From the NCBI GenBank assembly GCA_934141605.1, contig CAKPCL010000005.1, positions 22,465 through 86,464 on the forward strand: DNA of 64,000 bases, read 5' to 3'. The position numbers and the translations under genes are program-made. Under the pieces are notes generated by a model. The model was not told the origin of the DNA, ran no database searches, and was given only the letters and a program-made list of their open reading frames with translations. The DNA comes from an uncultured Clostridia bacterium (lineage in GTDB: Bacteria > Bacillota > Clostridia > TANB77 > CAG-508). Every line of letters begins with the position of its first letter. Positions within the stretch are counted from its first letter, which is position 1. Below, in pieces: positions 16,211-25,808 of the stretch.

Positions 16211-18571
16211 ATGAAAAACAAATACTTAGAAAAATTAGAATATTCAAAAATTTTAAGCATACTATCAAATTATGCTCAAACATATATTGGAAAAAACATG
16301 TGCCAAGCATTAACACCCTCAAGCCAAAAGAAAGATGTGCAAAAAAGCTTAGCAGAAACAGAAGAAGCACTAAACATTTTATATAGATGTAACACTCCGC
16401 CCATCTCTGAAATTGCTGACAACACCAAAAATCTAAAAACAATTGAATCCTATGGTACACTTTCTATAAAATCAATTTTAGAATTAGCAAATATTTTAAA
16501 AATGTCTGACGAACTAAAAAAATATTTCTACAATGATTTTTTAGATTCAAATGAATTCATATATTTAGCAGATATTTTTTCAAAGTTATATTCAAACAGT
16601 TCAATTATCGAAAAAATATCTTACAGCATAATTGACGAAAATACAATTGATGATAGAGCCTCAAAAAATTTATCATCTATTCGTAAAAAACAAAAGAATA
16701 TTGAACAAGATATAAAAGCAAAATTAAATACATTTTTGCACTCTTCAACATATTCAAAATATATTCAAGAAAATGTTATTACAATTAGAAATGATCGTTA
16801 TGTAATACCTGTAAAAGATGAATATAGAAGCCAAATTAAGGGATTTGTGCATGATGTATCAAGTTCTGGTTCAACTGTTTTTATTGAACCTATTTCAGTT
16901 TTTGAATTAAACAATGAGCTTACAAATTTAAAGATTGAAGAAAATTTAGAGATAGAAAAAATTTTGCAGGAATTAAGTAAATTATTTTATCCATATTCAA
17001 ATGAAATAAAAGAAGATATTAAATGTATTGGAAAGCTTGATTTCGCTTTTGCCAAGGCTAAATATTCTAAAAACATAAATGGAATAACACCTAACATAAA
17101 TGACAAAAAACAAATCATTTTAAAAGATGCCAAACACCCTCTTTTAGACCCTAAAAAGGCCGTTCCAATTTCACTAGAATTAGGAACAACTTACAATACA
17201 TTAGTTATAACAGGTCCAAATACTGGAGGAAAAACTGTAACTTTAAAGACAATTGGTCTATTAACAGCAATGGCTTGCAGTGGTCTTAATATTCCAGCTT
17301 CTAATAAATCATCACTTTATGTATTTGATAATATTTTTGCAGACATTGGTGATGACCAAAGTATTACTGAATCACTTAGTACATTTTCTGCCCATATGAC
17401 AAATATTGTTGACATTGTAAAAAACTCAACAGAAAATTCTTTAATTTTAGTTGATGAATTAGGCTCTGGAACAGACCCTGTTGAAGGAGCATCACTTGCA
17501 ATTAGTATCTTAGATTATTTCAAAACAAAATCATCTATAACAGTTGCTACAACTCACTATCAAGAATTAAAAAAATACGCATTAACAACTGACGGTTTTG
17601 AAAATGCTTCTGTTGAATTTGATATAAATACATTGTCACCTACATATCATCTTTTAATTGGTGTACCTGGAAAAAGTAATGCTTTTGAAATTAGCCAAAA
17701 GCTTGGATTACCAGTTTCTATAATAAATGAAGCAAAAATAAATCTTACTAAAAATGATATTGATTTTGAGGAATTGCTTAAAAATATTTATGATAATAAG
17801 TCTAAAATTGAAAATGAAAAATTAGAAATTTCTAAAAAACTAAAAGAAGTTTCAGAACTAAAAAAATCACTGGAACGCGACAATACAAAGCTTAATGAGC
17901 AAGAACGCGAAATTATTAACAATGCTAAAATAGAAGCTAGAAACATTTTATTAAATGCAAAAGAAGAAGCATCTTCTATTATTTCAAAAATGAAGAATTT
18001 AGCTAACTCAAGCAGTGATTTAAATAATTTAAGAAATCAGCTAAATAAAGATATTAAAAATATTTCTTTAACTTCTTCTAATGAACAAGATAGTCCTTCA
18101 AAAAACTCATTAGATATAAAATATATTAAGCCAAATACAGAAGTTTTTGTAACTACTTTAGGTCAAAATGGTATTATAATGTCTAATATTTCTAAATCAA
18201 ATGAAGTTCAAGTTCAAGTTGGAAGTATGAAAATGAGTATAAATATAAAGTATTTAGAAGAAGCAAAAAATTCTAATAAGAAAAATAATTCTTCTGTATC
18301 TTATGGTTCAATTTCTAAATCTAGAACTGCTAAAACTGAAATAAATGTTATTGGTTTTAATGTTGATGAAGCTATTTTTGTTATTGATAAATTTTTAGAT
18401 GATAGTTATTTAGCTAACTTACAGACTGTTAGAATTGTTCATGGCAAAGGTACTGGCAAGTTGCGTGAAGGAATTCATAAATTTTTGAAATCTAATTCTC
18501 ATGTTAAGTCTTTTAGAATTGGCACTTTTGGTGAAGGTGAAATGGGAGTTACTGTTGTTGAATTAAAATAG
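16211..18571 (+). CDS. mutS2: Endonuclease MutS2
   Basis: MutS2 is a MutS-related ATPase with a C-terminal Smr nuclease domain, involved in suppressing recombination and in rescue of collided ribosomes. The 786-residue protein has Walker A in ITGPNTGGKTVTLKTIG, Walker B in SLILVDELGSGTDP, and a charged coiled coil (about 520-620). The Smr domain (about 710-786) contains VRIVHGKGTGKLREGIH. The length is normal. A GAAAGG site precedes the ATG, and a TTGACT/TATAAT promoter lies upstream. It is the only protein gene on the plus strand in this region. Confidence 0.97.
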   Translation: MKNKYLEKLEYSKILSILSNYAQTYIGKNMCQALTPSSQKKDVQKSLAETEEALNILYRCNTPPISEIADNTKNLKTIESYGTLSIKSILELANILKMSDELKKYFYNDFLDSNEFIYLADIFSKLYSNSSIIEKISYSIIDENTIDDRASKNLSSIRKKQKNIEQDIKAKLNTFLHSSTYSKYIQENVITIRNDRYVIPVKDEYRSQIKGFVHDVSSSGSTVFIEPISVFELNNELTNLKIEENLEIEKILQELSKLFYPYSNEIKEDIKCIGKLDFAFAKAKYSKNINGITPNINDKKQIILKDAKHPLLDPKKAVPISLELGTTYNTLVITGPNTGGKTVTLKTIGLLTAMACSGLNIPASNKSSLYVFDNIFADIGDDQSITESLSTFSAHMTNIVDIVKNSTENSLILVDELGSGTDPVEGASLAISILDYFKTKSSITVATTHYQELKKYALTTDGFENASVEFDINTLSPTYHLLIGVPGKSNAFEISQKLGLPVSIINEAKINLTKNDIDFEELLKNIYDNKSKIENEKLEISKKLKEVSELKKSLERDNTKLNEQEREIINNAKIEARNILLNAKEEASSIISKMKNLANSSSDLNNLRNQLNKDIKNISLTSSNEQDSPSKNSLDIKYIKPNTEVFVTTLGQNGIIMSNISKSNEVQVQVGSMKMSINIKYLEEAKNSNKKNNSSVSYGSISKSRTAKTEINVIGFNVDEAIFVIDKFLDDSYLANLQTVRIVHGKGTGKLREGIHKFLKSNSHVKSFRIGTFGEGEMGVTVVELK

Positions 18572-18600
18572 AGGGATTTTATTAGTATCCCTCTATTTTA
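18565..18600. terminator. Bidirectional terminator
   Basis: The inverted repeat AAATAGAGGGATA...TATCCCTCTATTT with A/T flanks lies between convergent mutS2 and the dCMP deaminase gene. Confidence 0.85.
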
Positions 18601-19102
18601 ACTCTATTTCTATTTTTTTATCTTCTTTTAATTCTATTTTTCTATACTTAACACCGCAACAATCAAATAATTTTCTTGAAGCAATATTATTTTCAGAATT
18701 TGCGTACTTGTCAGACAAATAAATAACCTCTTTAATTCCAGATTGAATAATAATCTTTGCACACTCATTGCATGGAAACAAATCTACATATATTTTTGCA
18801 TTTTCTAAGTCTTTTTTATTTCCTCTAAAATTTAAAACTGCATTTAGTTCAGCATGACATACATATGGATATTTTGTATCCAAATTAGCTCCTTCTCTCG
18901 CCCATGGAAATTCATCATCACAAAATCCATTTGGAGCTCCATTGTATCCAATTGACAAAATCCTATTGTCATTACTTACTATACATGCACCAACTTGTGT
19001 TGATGGGTCTTTACTTCTCATGGCTGATAATTTTGCTATTGCCATAAAATATTCTTCCCAATTTATATAGTTTTCTCTTTTTTTATTTATATTATTATCC
19101 AT
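18593..19102 (-). CDS. dCMP deaminase (ComEB-like)
   Basis: This zinc enzyme deaminates dCMP to dUMP, the substrate of thymidylate synthase. The 169-residue protein shows the cytidine/deoxycytidylate deaminase motifs CHAELNAVLN (His and catalytic Glu) and PCNECAKIII (two zinc cysteines). The family-specific SKDPSTQVGACIV is also present. It lies near thyX and folA, which together form a thymidylate synthesis set. dCMP deaminase of the ComEB type is the most likely assignment. Confidence 0.93.
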   Translation of the reverse strand: MDNNINKKRENYINWEEYFMAIAKLSAMRSKDPSTQVGACIVSNDNRILSIGYNGAPNGFCDDEFPWAREGANLDTKYPYVCHAELNAVLNFRGNKKDLENAKIYVDLFPCNECAKIIIQSGIKEVIYLSDKYANSENNIASRKLFDCCGVKYRKIELKEDKKIEIELK

Positions 19103-19167
19103 ATAATATCCTCCTTATATGAACATATTACTATATAAATAAAAAAATATCAATACCTAAATTTATT

Positions 19168-20166
19168 TTAAACAATGTACATTATTTCGTTATTAGGAAA
19201 ATACTTTTTCATCTGTTCTCTTAAAAATATTTCACCATCTACTCTATATTGATTTTTATACATGTACTTTCCTTTTCCTCTACCAGTCATTAAATCTTTA
19301 TTATATAAATTTATTGCATTTGGAAAGGCTTCTTCATTGATTTTGGTGTGAACAAAGCTGTATGTCATAAAAATAATTTCAAAAAATACATCTTTTTTTA
19401 CCTTTTCTGTCAATTCTTCTGATAGTCTTTTTATTAGTTCTGAATATAGTTCTTTCCAATTTTCAACCATAATTACAGGTGCAATTAAAATTCCTATTTT
19501 ATATCCTGCTTCTTTTAATTTATTTATTGCTTCTATTCTTCCTTTTAGTCTTGATGTTCCGAATTCTACTTTATTTATAATTTGTTCTGGGTTTACACTT
19601 ACTCTAATAGTTACTTTTCCTTGATGGTCTACATCTAATATATCATCTACCATGTCAAATTTTGTTGGAAATGTTAAGTGTCCCTTTGGTGAGTTTTTAA
19701 AATTTTCTATTGTCCATGGTAAGTTTCCTGTAATTGTGTTTTCTAAAATCAAATCACTGTTGCTTCCTATTTCAAAAGTTAAGTCTTTCTCTGATTTGTT
19801 TGCTACTTTTATTATTTTATCTAGCATTTGTTCTCTGTTTACAAATAGTCTTAAATATGCACATTTGTTATAATTACATACTAAATAGCAATACATGCAT
19901 GCTGCTGTGCATCCTGATGATGTGTATGGCACTAAATAGTCTGATGTTTTATGATTTTCTACAAATTTGTGTGTTTTTCTTACTCCTATTATTAGGTTTC
20001 TTTTCATGTCCATAAATTCTTTGTTTTGCTTTTTTCTCATTTCTTCTATATTATTATGGTTTTCTATTTCTACTTTTGGTATTTCTTTGTATTTTTCTAA
20101 TAACTTTTTTCCTAATTCGTAGTTTTCAATTTCTTTTTCAAAATAAATAGCTTTAGGTTTAAACAT
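19168..20166 (-). CDS. splB: Spore photoproduct lyase
   Basis: SplB is a radical SAM enzyme that directly reverses the UV-induced spore photoproduct (5-thyminyl-5,6-dihydrothymine) during germination. The 332-residue protein has the radical SAM cluster at SSGCTAACMYCYL (Cys86, Cys90, Cys93, CxxxCxxC). Other family features are KTSDYLVPYTSSGC, VTIRVSVNPEQI and GRIEAINKLKEAGY. The length is normal. It implies that the organism makes spores, consistent with sigE and sigG in this window. The ATG at 20166 follows GGAG. Confidence 0.93.
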   Translation of the reverse strand: MFKPKAIYFEKEIENYELGKKLLEKYKEIPKVEIENHNNIEEMRKKQNKEFMDMKRNLIIGVRKTHKFVENHKTSDYLVPYTSSGCTAACMYCYLVCNYNKCAYLRLFVNREQMLDKIIKVANKSEKDLTFEIGSNSDLILENTITGNLPWTIENFKNSPKGHLTFPTKFDMVDDILDVDHQGKVTIRVSVNPEQIINKVEFGTSRLKGRIEAINKLKEAGYKIGILIAPVIMVENWKELYSELIKRLSEELTEKVKKDVFFEIIFMTYSFVHTKINEEAFPNAINLYNKDLMTGRGKGKYMYKNQYRVDGEIFLREQMKKYFPNNEIMYIV

Positions 20167-20215
20167 GTTTTTTCACTCCATTCATTAATTAGTTTAACCT
20201 AAAGCTTTTATTTTA

Positions 20216-20473
20216 TTATTTATTTTTAATCGTTTTACTATCATAGTACAAATTTTCTGGTGCAATGTCTTCACCATTTTGCCACTCTACTGTAATTCCT
20301 GTTTCAGATATTTTTACATTTTTAAAATATTCATAATCTTTTAATTTTTCATAAATTTTTTCATTAATATTTTGCTCCATATCTAATATTTTTTCTTCAC
20401 CGTTTTCAAATTTTATATATAGTTTATATTTTTCTAATGCTTTAACTTCAATTGGTTCTGGTACTATATACAT
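20216..20473 (-). CDS. DUF2442 domain protein
   Basis: The 85-residue protein has the DUF2442 pattern: a short beta-rich N-terminus (LYIKFENGEEKILDM), a central YEYFKNVKISETGITVEW and IAPENLYYDS near the end. DUF2442 genes frequently sit beside DUF4160 genes, as here with a 23-bp gap. Such pairs have been suggested to act as toxin-antitoxin-like units, but this is not established. Confidence 0.8.
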   Translation of the reverse strand: MYIVPEPIEVKALEKYKLYIKFENGEEKILDMEQNINEKIYEKLKDYEYFKNVKISETGITVEWQNGEDIAPENLYYDSKTIKNK

Positions 20474-20496
20474 ACATATTCCCCCTTTACCATTTA

Positions 20497-20763
20497 TTAT
20501 TTTAATGGATCAATTTTGAAAAATTCACCTTGTTCTTGCATCAAATCCCATAAACTTTGTAATTCTTCTTTGTGAATAAGTATCCATGCTTCTACTAACT
20601 TTTGCTGTTTGTTAGGTAATTTTCCTTCTAAAATTACTCCATTCAAATTATATACTGCTTTATATTCATTATATTTAACATGTATATGTTTCTGATTATG
20701 TGGTCCATCTTCTTTAAAAAACATTTGAATTATTATACCATAAAATTGTGAAATAATTGGCAA
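20497..20763 (-). CDS. DUF4160 domain protein
   Basis: The 88-residue protein has the DUF4160 signature: PIISQFYGIIIQMFF, then HNQKHIHVKYNEYKAVYN and WILIHKEELQSLWDLM. It is encoded just upstream of the DUF2442 gene on the same strand. The molecular function of the pair is unknown. Confidence 0.85.
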   Translation of the reverse strand: MPIISQFYGIIIQMFFKEDGPHNQKHIHVKYNEYKAVYNLNGVILEGKLPNKQQKLVEAWILIHKEELQSLWDLMQEQGEFFKIDPLK

Positions 20764-20935
20764 TTTATCACCACCTTTATTATAACAACATTCCTTTTAA
20801 TTTTCAATACTTGGAAATACTAATTGTAGATTTACAATAGTCAAAACGAATAAAAACATCATTAATATACTCAAAAAAATCACTTTGTCAAGCAGTTTTC
20901 ATCGCAAAATTCGACAAATACATACTATTTATAAT

Positions 20936-20970
20936 AAAAAAATTGATAACTTCAAATTATCAATTCTTTT
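20936..20970 (-). terminator. Terminator downstream of folA
   Basis: The inverted repeat AAATTGATAA...TTATCAATT with flanking A/T runs lies 6 bp after the folA stop. Confidence 0.75.
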
Positions 20971-20975
20971 ACATA

Positions 20976-21464
20976 TTATTTTCTAACATAAGTAATATAC
21001 TCATAGTCAAAATCATTAACACCATCAGCTAAACCTTGTTCTCTAGAAACCTCTTGCCATATATTTTCATCTATTTTTGGAAATAACGCATCTCCTTCAA
21101 AATCTTTTTCTAATTGTGTAACATACATTTTTTTGCAATAAGGCATTAATAAGTTATAAATAATTGCTCCTCCTATTACAAAATGCTCTTCTTCGTCGTC
21201 CATATATGTTTGTAGTTCTAATAAAGAGTGAACTACTTTTACATAGTCTGAATCTATATTAAAATCTGGATTTCTACTTAAAATTATATGCATTCTATCT
21301 GGAAGAATTCCTCCTAATGATTCAAATGTTTTTCTTCCCATTATTATTGTATGTCCTGTTGTTTTTTCTTTAAATCTTTTTAAATCATCTGGCAATTTCC
21401 AAAGCATACTATTATCTTTTCCTATTATATTATTTTTCGCTTTTGCTACTATTATACTTAACAT
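20976..21464 (-). CDS. folA: Dihydrofolate reductase
   Basis: FolA reduces dihydrofolate to tetrahydrofolate with NADPH. The 162-residue protein starts MLSIIVAKAKNNIIGKDN and contains WKLPDDLKRFKEKT, IIMGRKTFESLG and FVIGGAIIYNLLMP. The start is the ATG at 21464 with AAAGGAGC upstream; an in-frame ATG 13 codons earlier lacks a site. It lies 61 bp downstream of thyX. ThyX does not itself generate dihydrofolate, so the co-occurrence is of some interest. Confidence 0.95.
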   Translation of the reverse strand: MLSIIVAKAKNNIIGKDNSMLWKLPDDLKRFKEKTTGHTIIMGRKTFESLGGILPDRMHIILSRNPDFNIDSDYVKVVHSLLELQTYMDDEEEHFVIGGAIIYNLLMPYCKKMYVTQLEKDFEGDALFPKIDENIWQEVSREQGLADGVNDFDYEYITYVRK

Positions 21465-21524
21465 TTCTTTTGCTCCTTTTATTATAATATGGAGAAAGCA
21501 CACCGCTTTCCCCCTTTTAATATG

Positions 21525-22667
21525 CTAAATTTTTCTATTCATAGCATTTTTTCCGCCAAAAATACATGGCGAATTGCACTTCCAGCCAGGAAATGTACAT
21601 CTTGCACCTTTTGAATATGGAAGTAATTCATTTTCAATAACTGAATTACCCTTTACTGCATCCAAATAGTTATTCATTGTTATTACTGTCTGTTCCATAA
21701 TTTCAAGTTGTGCAGCTCCACACAAGCGCTCCGTACATTTCAAAATAAAATTCTCTAATGTACCTCTTTCATTTACTCTTACTAACATTCCCTGTGGATA
21801 ATATTCTTTCAATGAAGAAATATCTTTTAACCATTCCTTTTCTAATTCTGTTCCCCTTATTATTCTTGGAACATAATATTCTGGTTTTTCAAGCAATGTC
21901 ATTTCATATGCTAGTGTTCTATGTCTTTGTGCTTGAGCTAACTGTGCAAAACTTGCAAGATATGTAGTACTATAATTTTCTCCAAATTCTTCTACTCTAT
22001 CTCTTTTTGCAAAAAGAGATAATTTTGTACCTTTTACCCTTGGATTCAATTTTTCTACTTTTAAATCTGGCAATGCTTCTAAAAACTCTTTCATTGCACT
22101 CTTTAATTTTGTTGAAAACTCTGTTTCAGGCTCATATTCAATGTAATCTTCAAACCAACTAATAATGAAGTTCAATTGTTCAAAACTAACTGTATACTCC
22201 ATAATTGTTGCTGGTGTGAAAACACTAATCAAATATCTAGCATTTTCCTGTGCCAATTTTTGAACCTTTTTTTCATCAAATTTTGGATATTCTTTACTTA
22301 TTTCTTTTTTGTAAATCTCTATCCATTTCTCATATAAAATTTTTTCTTCTTCAGAAGGTTCCATTTTCGTATATCTTGCTGATTTTTCAGAAGTATTATA
22401 TATCTTCTCATTATTTAAAATCATTGCAAGAATTTTTGGTATTCCCTCTAAAATAAGGTTGTAATGTGCATGGCCAAAAACACTGTGATGACCTGACTCC
22501 AAGTTTCCATTTGCTCTTCTTTGAGTTTTTTCTGGTAACTCTGCAAATAAAGTTTCTACCGTATCTGGCAAATAACAAATGCCTGCAGATTTTCCTGAAA
22601 AATCAATAGCTTCTTCTTTTGGTAATACATATCCTACTTTTGTTGATGCAATAACTTTGATTTTCAT
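21525..22667 (-). CDS. thyX: FAD-dependent thymidylate synthase (ThyX), long form
   Basis: ThyX converts dUMP to dTMP using FAD and methylenetetrahydrofolate. The signature is seen in AQAQRHRTLAYEMTLL (RHR motif, about residue 248 on). Other ThyX-like regions are GHHSVFGHAHYNLILEG and SARYTKM. At about 380 residues it is much longer than the usual 220-260 and seems to hold a tandem or extended ThyX fold. The ATG at 22667 is better spaced from AAGGAG than the ATG nine bases upstream. It forms a unit with folA. Confidence 0.88.
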   Translation of the reverse strand: MKIKVIASTKVGYVLPKEEAIDFSGKSAGICYLPDTVETLFAELPEKTQRRANGNLESGHHSVFGHAHYNLILEGIPKILAMILNNEKIYNTSEKSARYTKMEPSEEEKILYEKWIEIYKKEISKEYPKFDEKKVQKLAQENARYLISVFTPATIMEYTVSFEQLNFIISWFEDYIEYEPETEFSTKLKSAMKEFLEALPDLKVEKLNPRVKGTKLSLFAKRDRVEEFGENYSTTYLASFAQLAQAQRHRTLAYEMTLLEKPEYYVPRIIRGTELEKEWLKDISSLKEYYPQGMLVRVNERGTLENFILKCTERLCGAAQLEIMEQTVITMNNYLDAVKGNSVIENELLPYSKGARCTFPGWKCNSPCIFGGKNAMNRKI

Positions 22668-22793
22668 TTGTGACATCTCCTTTTTAATATATTAAATATT
22701 GTTGGCTGCACTATTGCAACTTAAGTGCATTATAACATACAAAATCTCATTTTTCTACATTTTTTTAATATTTTCATAGATTTGCCACAACAA

Positions 22794-23684
22794 TTAAAAA
22801 TCCCAATTTGGTACATACTCTTCCTCATGTTCACCAAGTTCCTGAATATATCCATTTTCCAAGTCTAATCTATACAAGTAATTTTCTATTTGTTCATATT
22901 CTTCTTTAGTTAATTTTCTATTTATATCATCTATTTCTTTAGCTTTATATGTAGGAAAATACTGAGCCATAACACTTACATATACATCATGCATATTATC
23001 ATTTATCCATTTTAATACTCTTCTAGAATTTAAAATATGATTAGGCAAAACTAAATGACGGATAATCATTCCCTTTTGCATTATACCATTTTCATCAAAA
23101 ACCGCCTTACCTGTTTGTCTATGCATCTCTTTTAATGCCTCTGTTGCAATTTCAAAATAGTTATCCACTTTTGATAATCTTTTCCCCAATTCATTGTCTG
23201 AATATTTCAAATCTGGTAAATAAATATCCACATATCCTTCTAACATTTTTAATGTTTCAACTTTTTCATATCCATTTGTATTATAAACTATTGGTAATTT
23301 TAGCCCTTTGCTTCTTGCAATTTTTATTGCTTCAATGATTTGTGGTACATAACTTGTTGGAGTTACCAAATTGATATTTTCCACATCCTTTTCCTGCTGT
23401 TTGATAAAAATGTCTGCCAATTCTTCTATTGAGATTTCTTTGCCTTTTCCCTGTTGACTTATCTCATAATTTTGACAAAATACACAATTCATATTGCAAT
23501 TTGAAAAAAAGACTGTTCCAGAGCCTTTTCTTCCACTAATGCAAGGTTCTTCAAAATTATGAATTGAATATAAAGCTACCTTCACAGTATCTTTAGACTT
23601 GCATCTACCTATTTGATTATCTAATCTATTTATTCCACAATTGTGTGGACATATTGCACATTTTTCTAGTAATTTTAACTCCAT
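22794..23684 (-). CDS. PflX-like radical SAM protein (pyruvate formate-lyase activase homologue)
   Basis: The 296-residue protein belongs to the PflX/YgkA group of PflA homologues (COG1313-like). N-terminal CAICPHNCGINR is a cysteine-rich element of the group. The radical SAM site is SNCNMNCVFCQNYEISQ (CxxxCxxC). TPTSYVPQIIEAI and VYNTNGYE follow, then DIYLPDLKY and MRQTGK-like features. The reaction is unknown for the group. The gene stands alone. Confidence 0.88.
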   Translation of the reverse strand: MELKLLEKCAICPHNCGINRLDNQIGRCKSKDTVKVALYSIHNFEEPCISGRKGSGTVFFSNCNMNCVFCQNYEISQQGKGKEISIEELADIFIKQQEKDVENINLVTPTSYVPQIIEAIKIARSKGLKLPIVYNTNGYEKVETLKMLEGYVDIYLPDLKYSDNELGKRLSKVDNYFEIATEALKEMHRQTGKAVFDENGIMQKGMIIRHLVLPNHILNSRRVLKWINDNMHDVYVSVMAQYFPTYKAKEIDDINRKLTKEEYEQIENYLYRLDLENGYIQELGEHEEEYVPNWDF

Positions 23685-23723
23685 TTAATTGTACCTTCTA
23701 TTTTTTTGCATATTTTGACAAAT

Positions 23724-23761
23724 AAATGAAACATTTTAAGTCCGTCCCACTTGTTTCATTT
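23724..23761. repeat. Palindromic element related in layout to the TGTCCAAA repeats
   Basis: The perfect arms AAATGAAAC/GTTTCATTT enclose a GTCCGTCCC core. The layout is the same as the TTTGGACA repeats elsewhere in the window, but with different arms. Confidence 0.55.
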
Positions 23762-24439
23762 TACACTTTCTACAAATATTTCTCCTTTTGAATTTTTAAT
23801 TAGTTCTATTGTTTTTGTAGAAAATTTATCAATGTTTTCTTTTACACTTTCAATAACTTTTGTCTCACTTTCATCACTTTCTATTGTTGCTATTATTTCA
23901 TTATCTAAATTTTCTATATAGATGTCATAAATTTCATTTTCGTCTTCTATTCCAAGAGAATTCTCATAATCTTCTAAATATTCTGCTATTTCTACTTCAT
24001 AGCCTTTTTTAGTTTTATTTATCTTTTTTATAAAAAACATATCATCTTGTGTATCTAAGCCAATTCCTGTTGTTATATATTTATCTAAACTTTCATCATA
24101 ATATATATATTTGGAGCCTTCTTTAGGGAATTTCTTTTTAAAGCTATTTCCGAATATTTCGACTGCTTTCTCCTGAATTTCATTATATGAAAGTTCATAA
24201 TTTTCTAAGTTTTTTTTCACAACTTCCCATGTCCACAAATCTGATACATCATTAATATTATCAAATTTTGGTAATGCATCTCCTGTTACTTCTCTCCACA
24301 TATATATTTTTGATATATAGTTTTCTATTTTCTGTACTTCTGAAGCAGTTATATTTTTTTGATTTATGTTTTTTTTATATATAAACATCCCAACTAAGAT
24401 TACTAATAATACACATATTATTGATAGCAATTTTTTCAT
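23756..24439 (-). CDS. Hypothetical membrane-anchored protein
   Basis: I do not recognise a family. The protein is about 227 residues with one N-terminal hydrophobic helix (about residues 3-20) that could be an uncleaved anchor or signal. An acidic soluble part is rich in Glu, Asp, Lys and Ile. The start at 24439 is nine bases after AGGAG. It is encoded 20 bp downstream of the short ftsZ paralogue, so it may be co-transcribed with it. Confidence 0.7.
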   Translation of the reverse strand: MKKLLSIICVLLVILVGMFIYKKNINQKNITASEVQKIENYISKIYMWREVTGDALPKFDNINDVSDLWTWEVVKKNLENYELSYNEIQEKAVEIFGNSFKKKFPKEGSKYIYYDESLDKYITTGIGLDTQDDMFFIKKINKTKKGYEVEIAEYLEDYENSLGIEDENEIYDIYIENLDNEIIATIESDESETKVIESVKENIDKFSTKTIELIKNSKGEIFVESVK

Positions 24440-24468
24440 TGGCTTCATCTCCTAGATTATTGTTTAGC

Positions 24469-25425
24469 CTATTCTTTTTCTTCTACCCCTGTTGCAATTA
24501 CAGTAACTTGAACTTCATCTCCCATATTTTCATCAATTACAGTTCCAAATATTATGTTTGCATCTTCACTTACTTTTTCATTTATGATAGAAACTGCACT
24601 ATTTATTTCTATAAGGCTTAGTGTATTATTTCCTTTTACATTGAATATTACTCCTTTTGCTCCATCTATTTTGCTTTCTGTTAGTGGATTTTCTATTGCT
24701 TGTTTTACTGCTTCTTCTACTTTTTTCTCTCCTGATGCTCTACCTATTCCCATATATGCTTTTCCTCTATAGCTCATTGTTGTTTTGATATCAGCAAAGT
24801 CTATATTTACTTCTCCTATTGATGTTAATAGGTCTGTTATACTAGTGATTCCTTGTTCTAAAATGTCATCTGCTAATGAAAAAGCATTGTTTAGTGTTAC
24901 TTTTGAGTCTGTTACTTTTAAAAGGTTGTCGTTTAATACAACTATTAAGTCATCAACATTATCTTTTAGTCTTTCTGTTCCTTTTTCTGCTCTTAGTTTT
25001 CTTGCTTTTCCTTCAAATGCAAATGGTTTTGTTACTATTCCTATTGTTAATATTCCCATTTCTTTTGCTATTTCTGCTACTATTGGGGCTGCACCTGTTC
25101 CTGTTCCTCCACCCATTCCGGCTGTTATGAATACTAAGTCTGAGCCTCTTAGTATGTTTTTTATATCTTCTTTATTTTCTATTGCTGCTCTTTCTCCTAT
25201 AATTTCATTTGCTCCTGCTCCTAGTCCTCTTGTTGTTTGTACTCCTATTTGTAGTGTGTTGCTGGTTCTTGCTCTTTTTAGTGTTCCTGTTTCTGTGTTT
25301 ATCATGTAAAATGATACTCCTTTTACATTGTCTTCTATCATCCTTGTTATTGCGTTGTTTCCTGCTCCACCTACTCCTATTACTTTTATTTTTAGTATTT
25401 TGTCTAGGTCTCTTATATCGTTCAT
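24469..25425 (-). CDS. FtsZ paralogue (short, no C-terminal peptide)
   Basis: This is a second tubulin-family GTPase of 318 residues. The GTP-binding signature GGGTGTGAAPIV and the N-terminal IKVIGVGGAGNNA are intact. The catalytic T7 loop region NIDFADI keeps Asn and both Asp residues, so it should hydrolyse GTP. It stops directly after the core (VTVIATGVEEKE) and lacks the linker and C-terminal FtsA/SepF-binding peptide seen in the main FtsZ at 52855. A role as a co-polymerising regulator or a sporulation-specific FtsZ is possible, but this is inference. Confidence 0.85.
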   Translation of the reverse strand: MNDIRDLDKILKIKVIGVGGAGNNAITRMIEDNVKGVSFYMINTETGTLKRARTSNTLQIGVQTTRGLGAGANEIIGERAAIENKEDIKNILRGSDLVFITAGMGGGTGTGAAPIVAEIAKEMGILTIGIVTKPFAFEGKARKLRAEKGTERLKDNVDDLIVVLNDNLLKVTDSKVTLNNAFSLADDILEQGITSITDLLTSIGEVNIDFADIKTTMSYRGKAYMGIGRASGEKKVEEAVKQAIENPLTESKIDGAKGVIFNVKGNNTLSLIEINSAVSIINEKVSEDANIIFGTVIDENMGDEVQVTVIATGVEEKE

Positions 25426-25480
25426 TTTTTTACTTCCTCCCTGTTTTTCTGTTTGTTTTGCTTTGTTTCTTATTATATAT

Positions 25481-25518
25481 AAAAAAAGTCAAAAAAACAA
25501 CTATTTTTGACTTTTTTT
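25481..25518 (-). terminator. Terminator upstream of the FtsZ paralogue
   Basis: The repeat AAAAAAAGTCAAAAA...TTTTTGACTTTTTTT forms a hairpin with T-runs on both strands, between the decayed endonuclease gene and the ftsZ paralogue. Confidence 0.7.
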
Positions 25519-25558
25519 CTTTATATATTGTAGATTTTATAATTAAAACTAATTTATG

Positions 25559-25808
25559 TTAAATAATAACTTTAAATTTTTCATATTTTTCACACAAATT
25601 AAGTGTTGATTTATTTTTAATTTCTTGAATTGGAATTATAAATATGTCCATAGCATCAGTAAGTATGAATACTTCATCTATGTTAGTTTCTATTAATGTT
25701 TTATATGTTATGCCTTTGGTTCCTCCACAACTTTTTAGTGCAACTTGATATTTATTATATTTAGTCTTACAAGATGTTGCTTTTTTCTTTATTTGTTTTA
25801 AAAATCAT
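25559..25808 (-). pseudogene. Decayed copy of PD-(D/E)XK homing-type endonuclease
   Basis: The sequence is closely similar to the intact gene at 30259-30642, including the upstream hairpin. Relative to it, 134 bp are missing between the start region and the QVKAT region, apparently by recombination between T-runs. Because 134 is not a multiple of three, the reading frame stops after 13 codons. The retained 3' part still encodes the family's C-terminus. Confidence 0.85.

Noticed and set aside
24785..25309. A long open frame on the plus strand opposite the FtsZ paralogue
   Set aside because: It is a shadow of the Gly/Ala/Thr-rich FtsZ codons with no ribosome binding site; the same occurs opposite the main ftsZ at 53462-54001.
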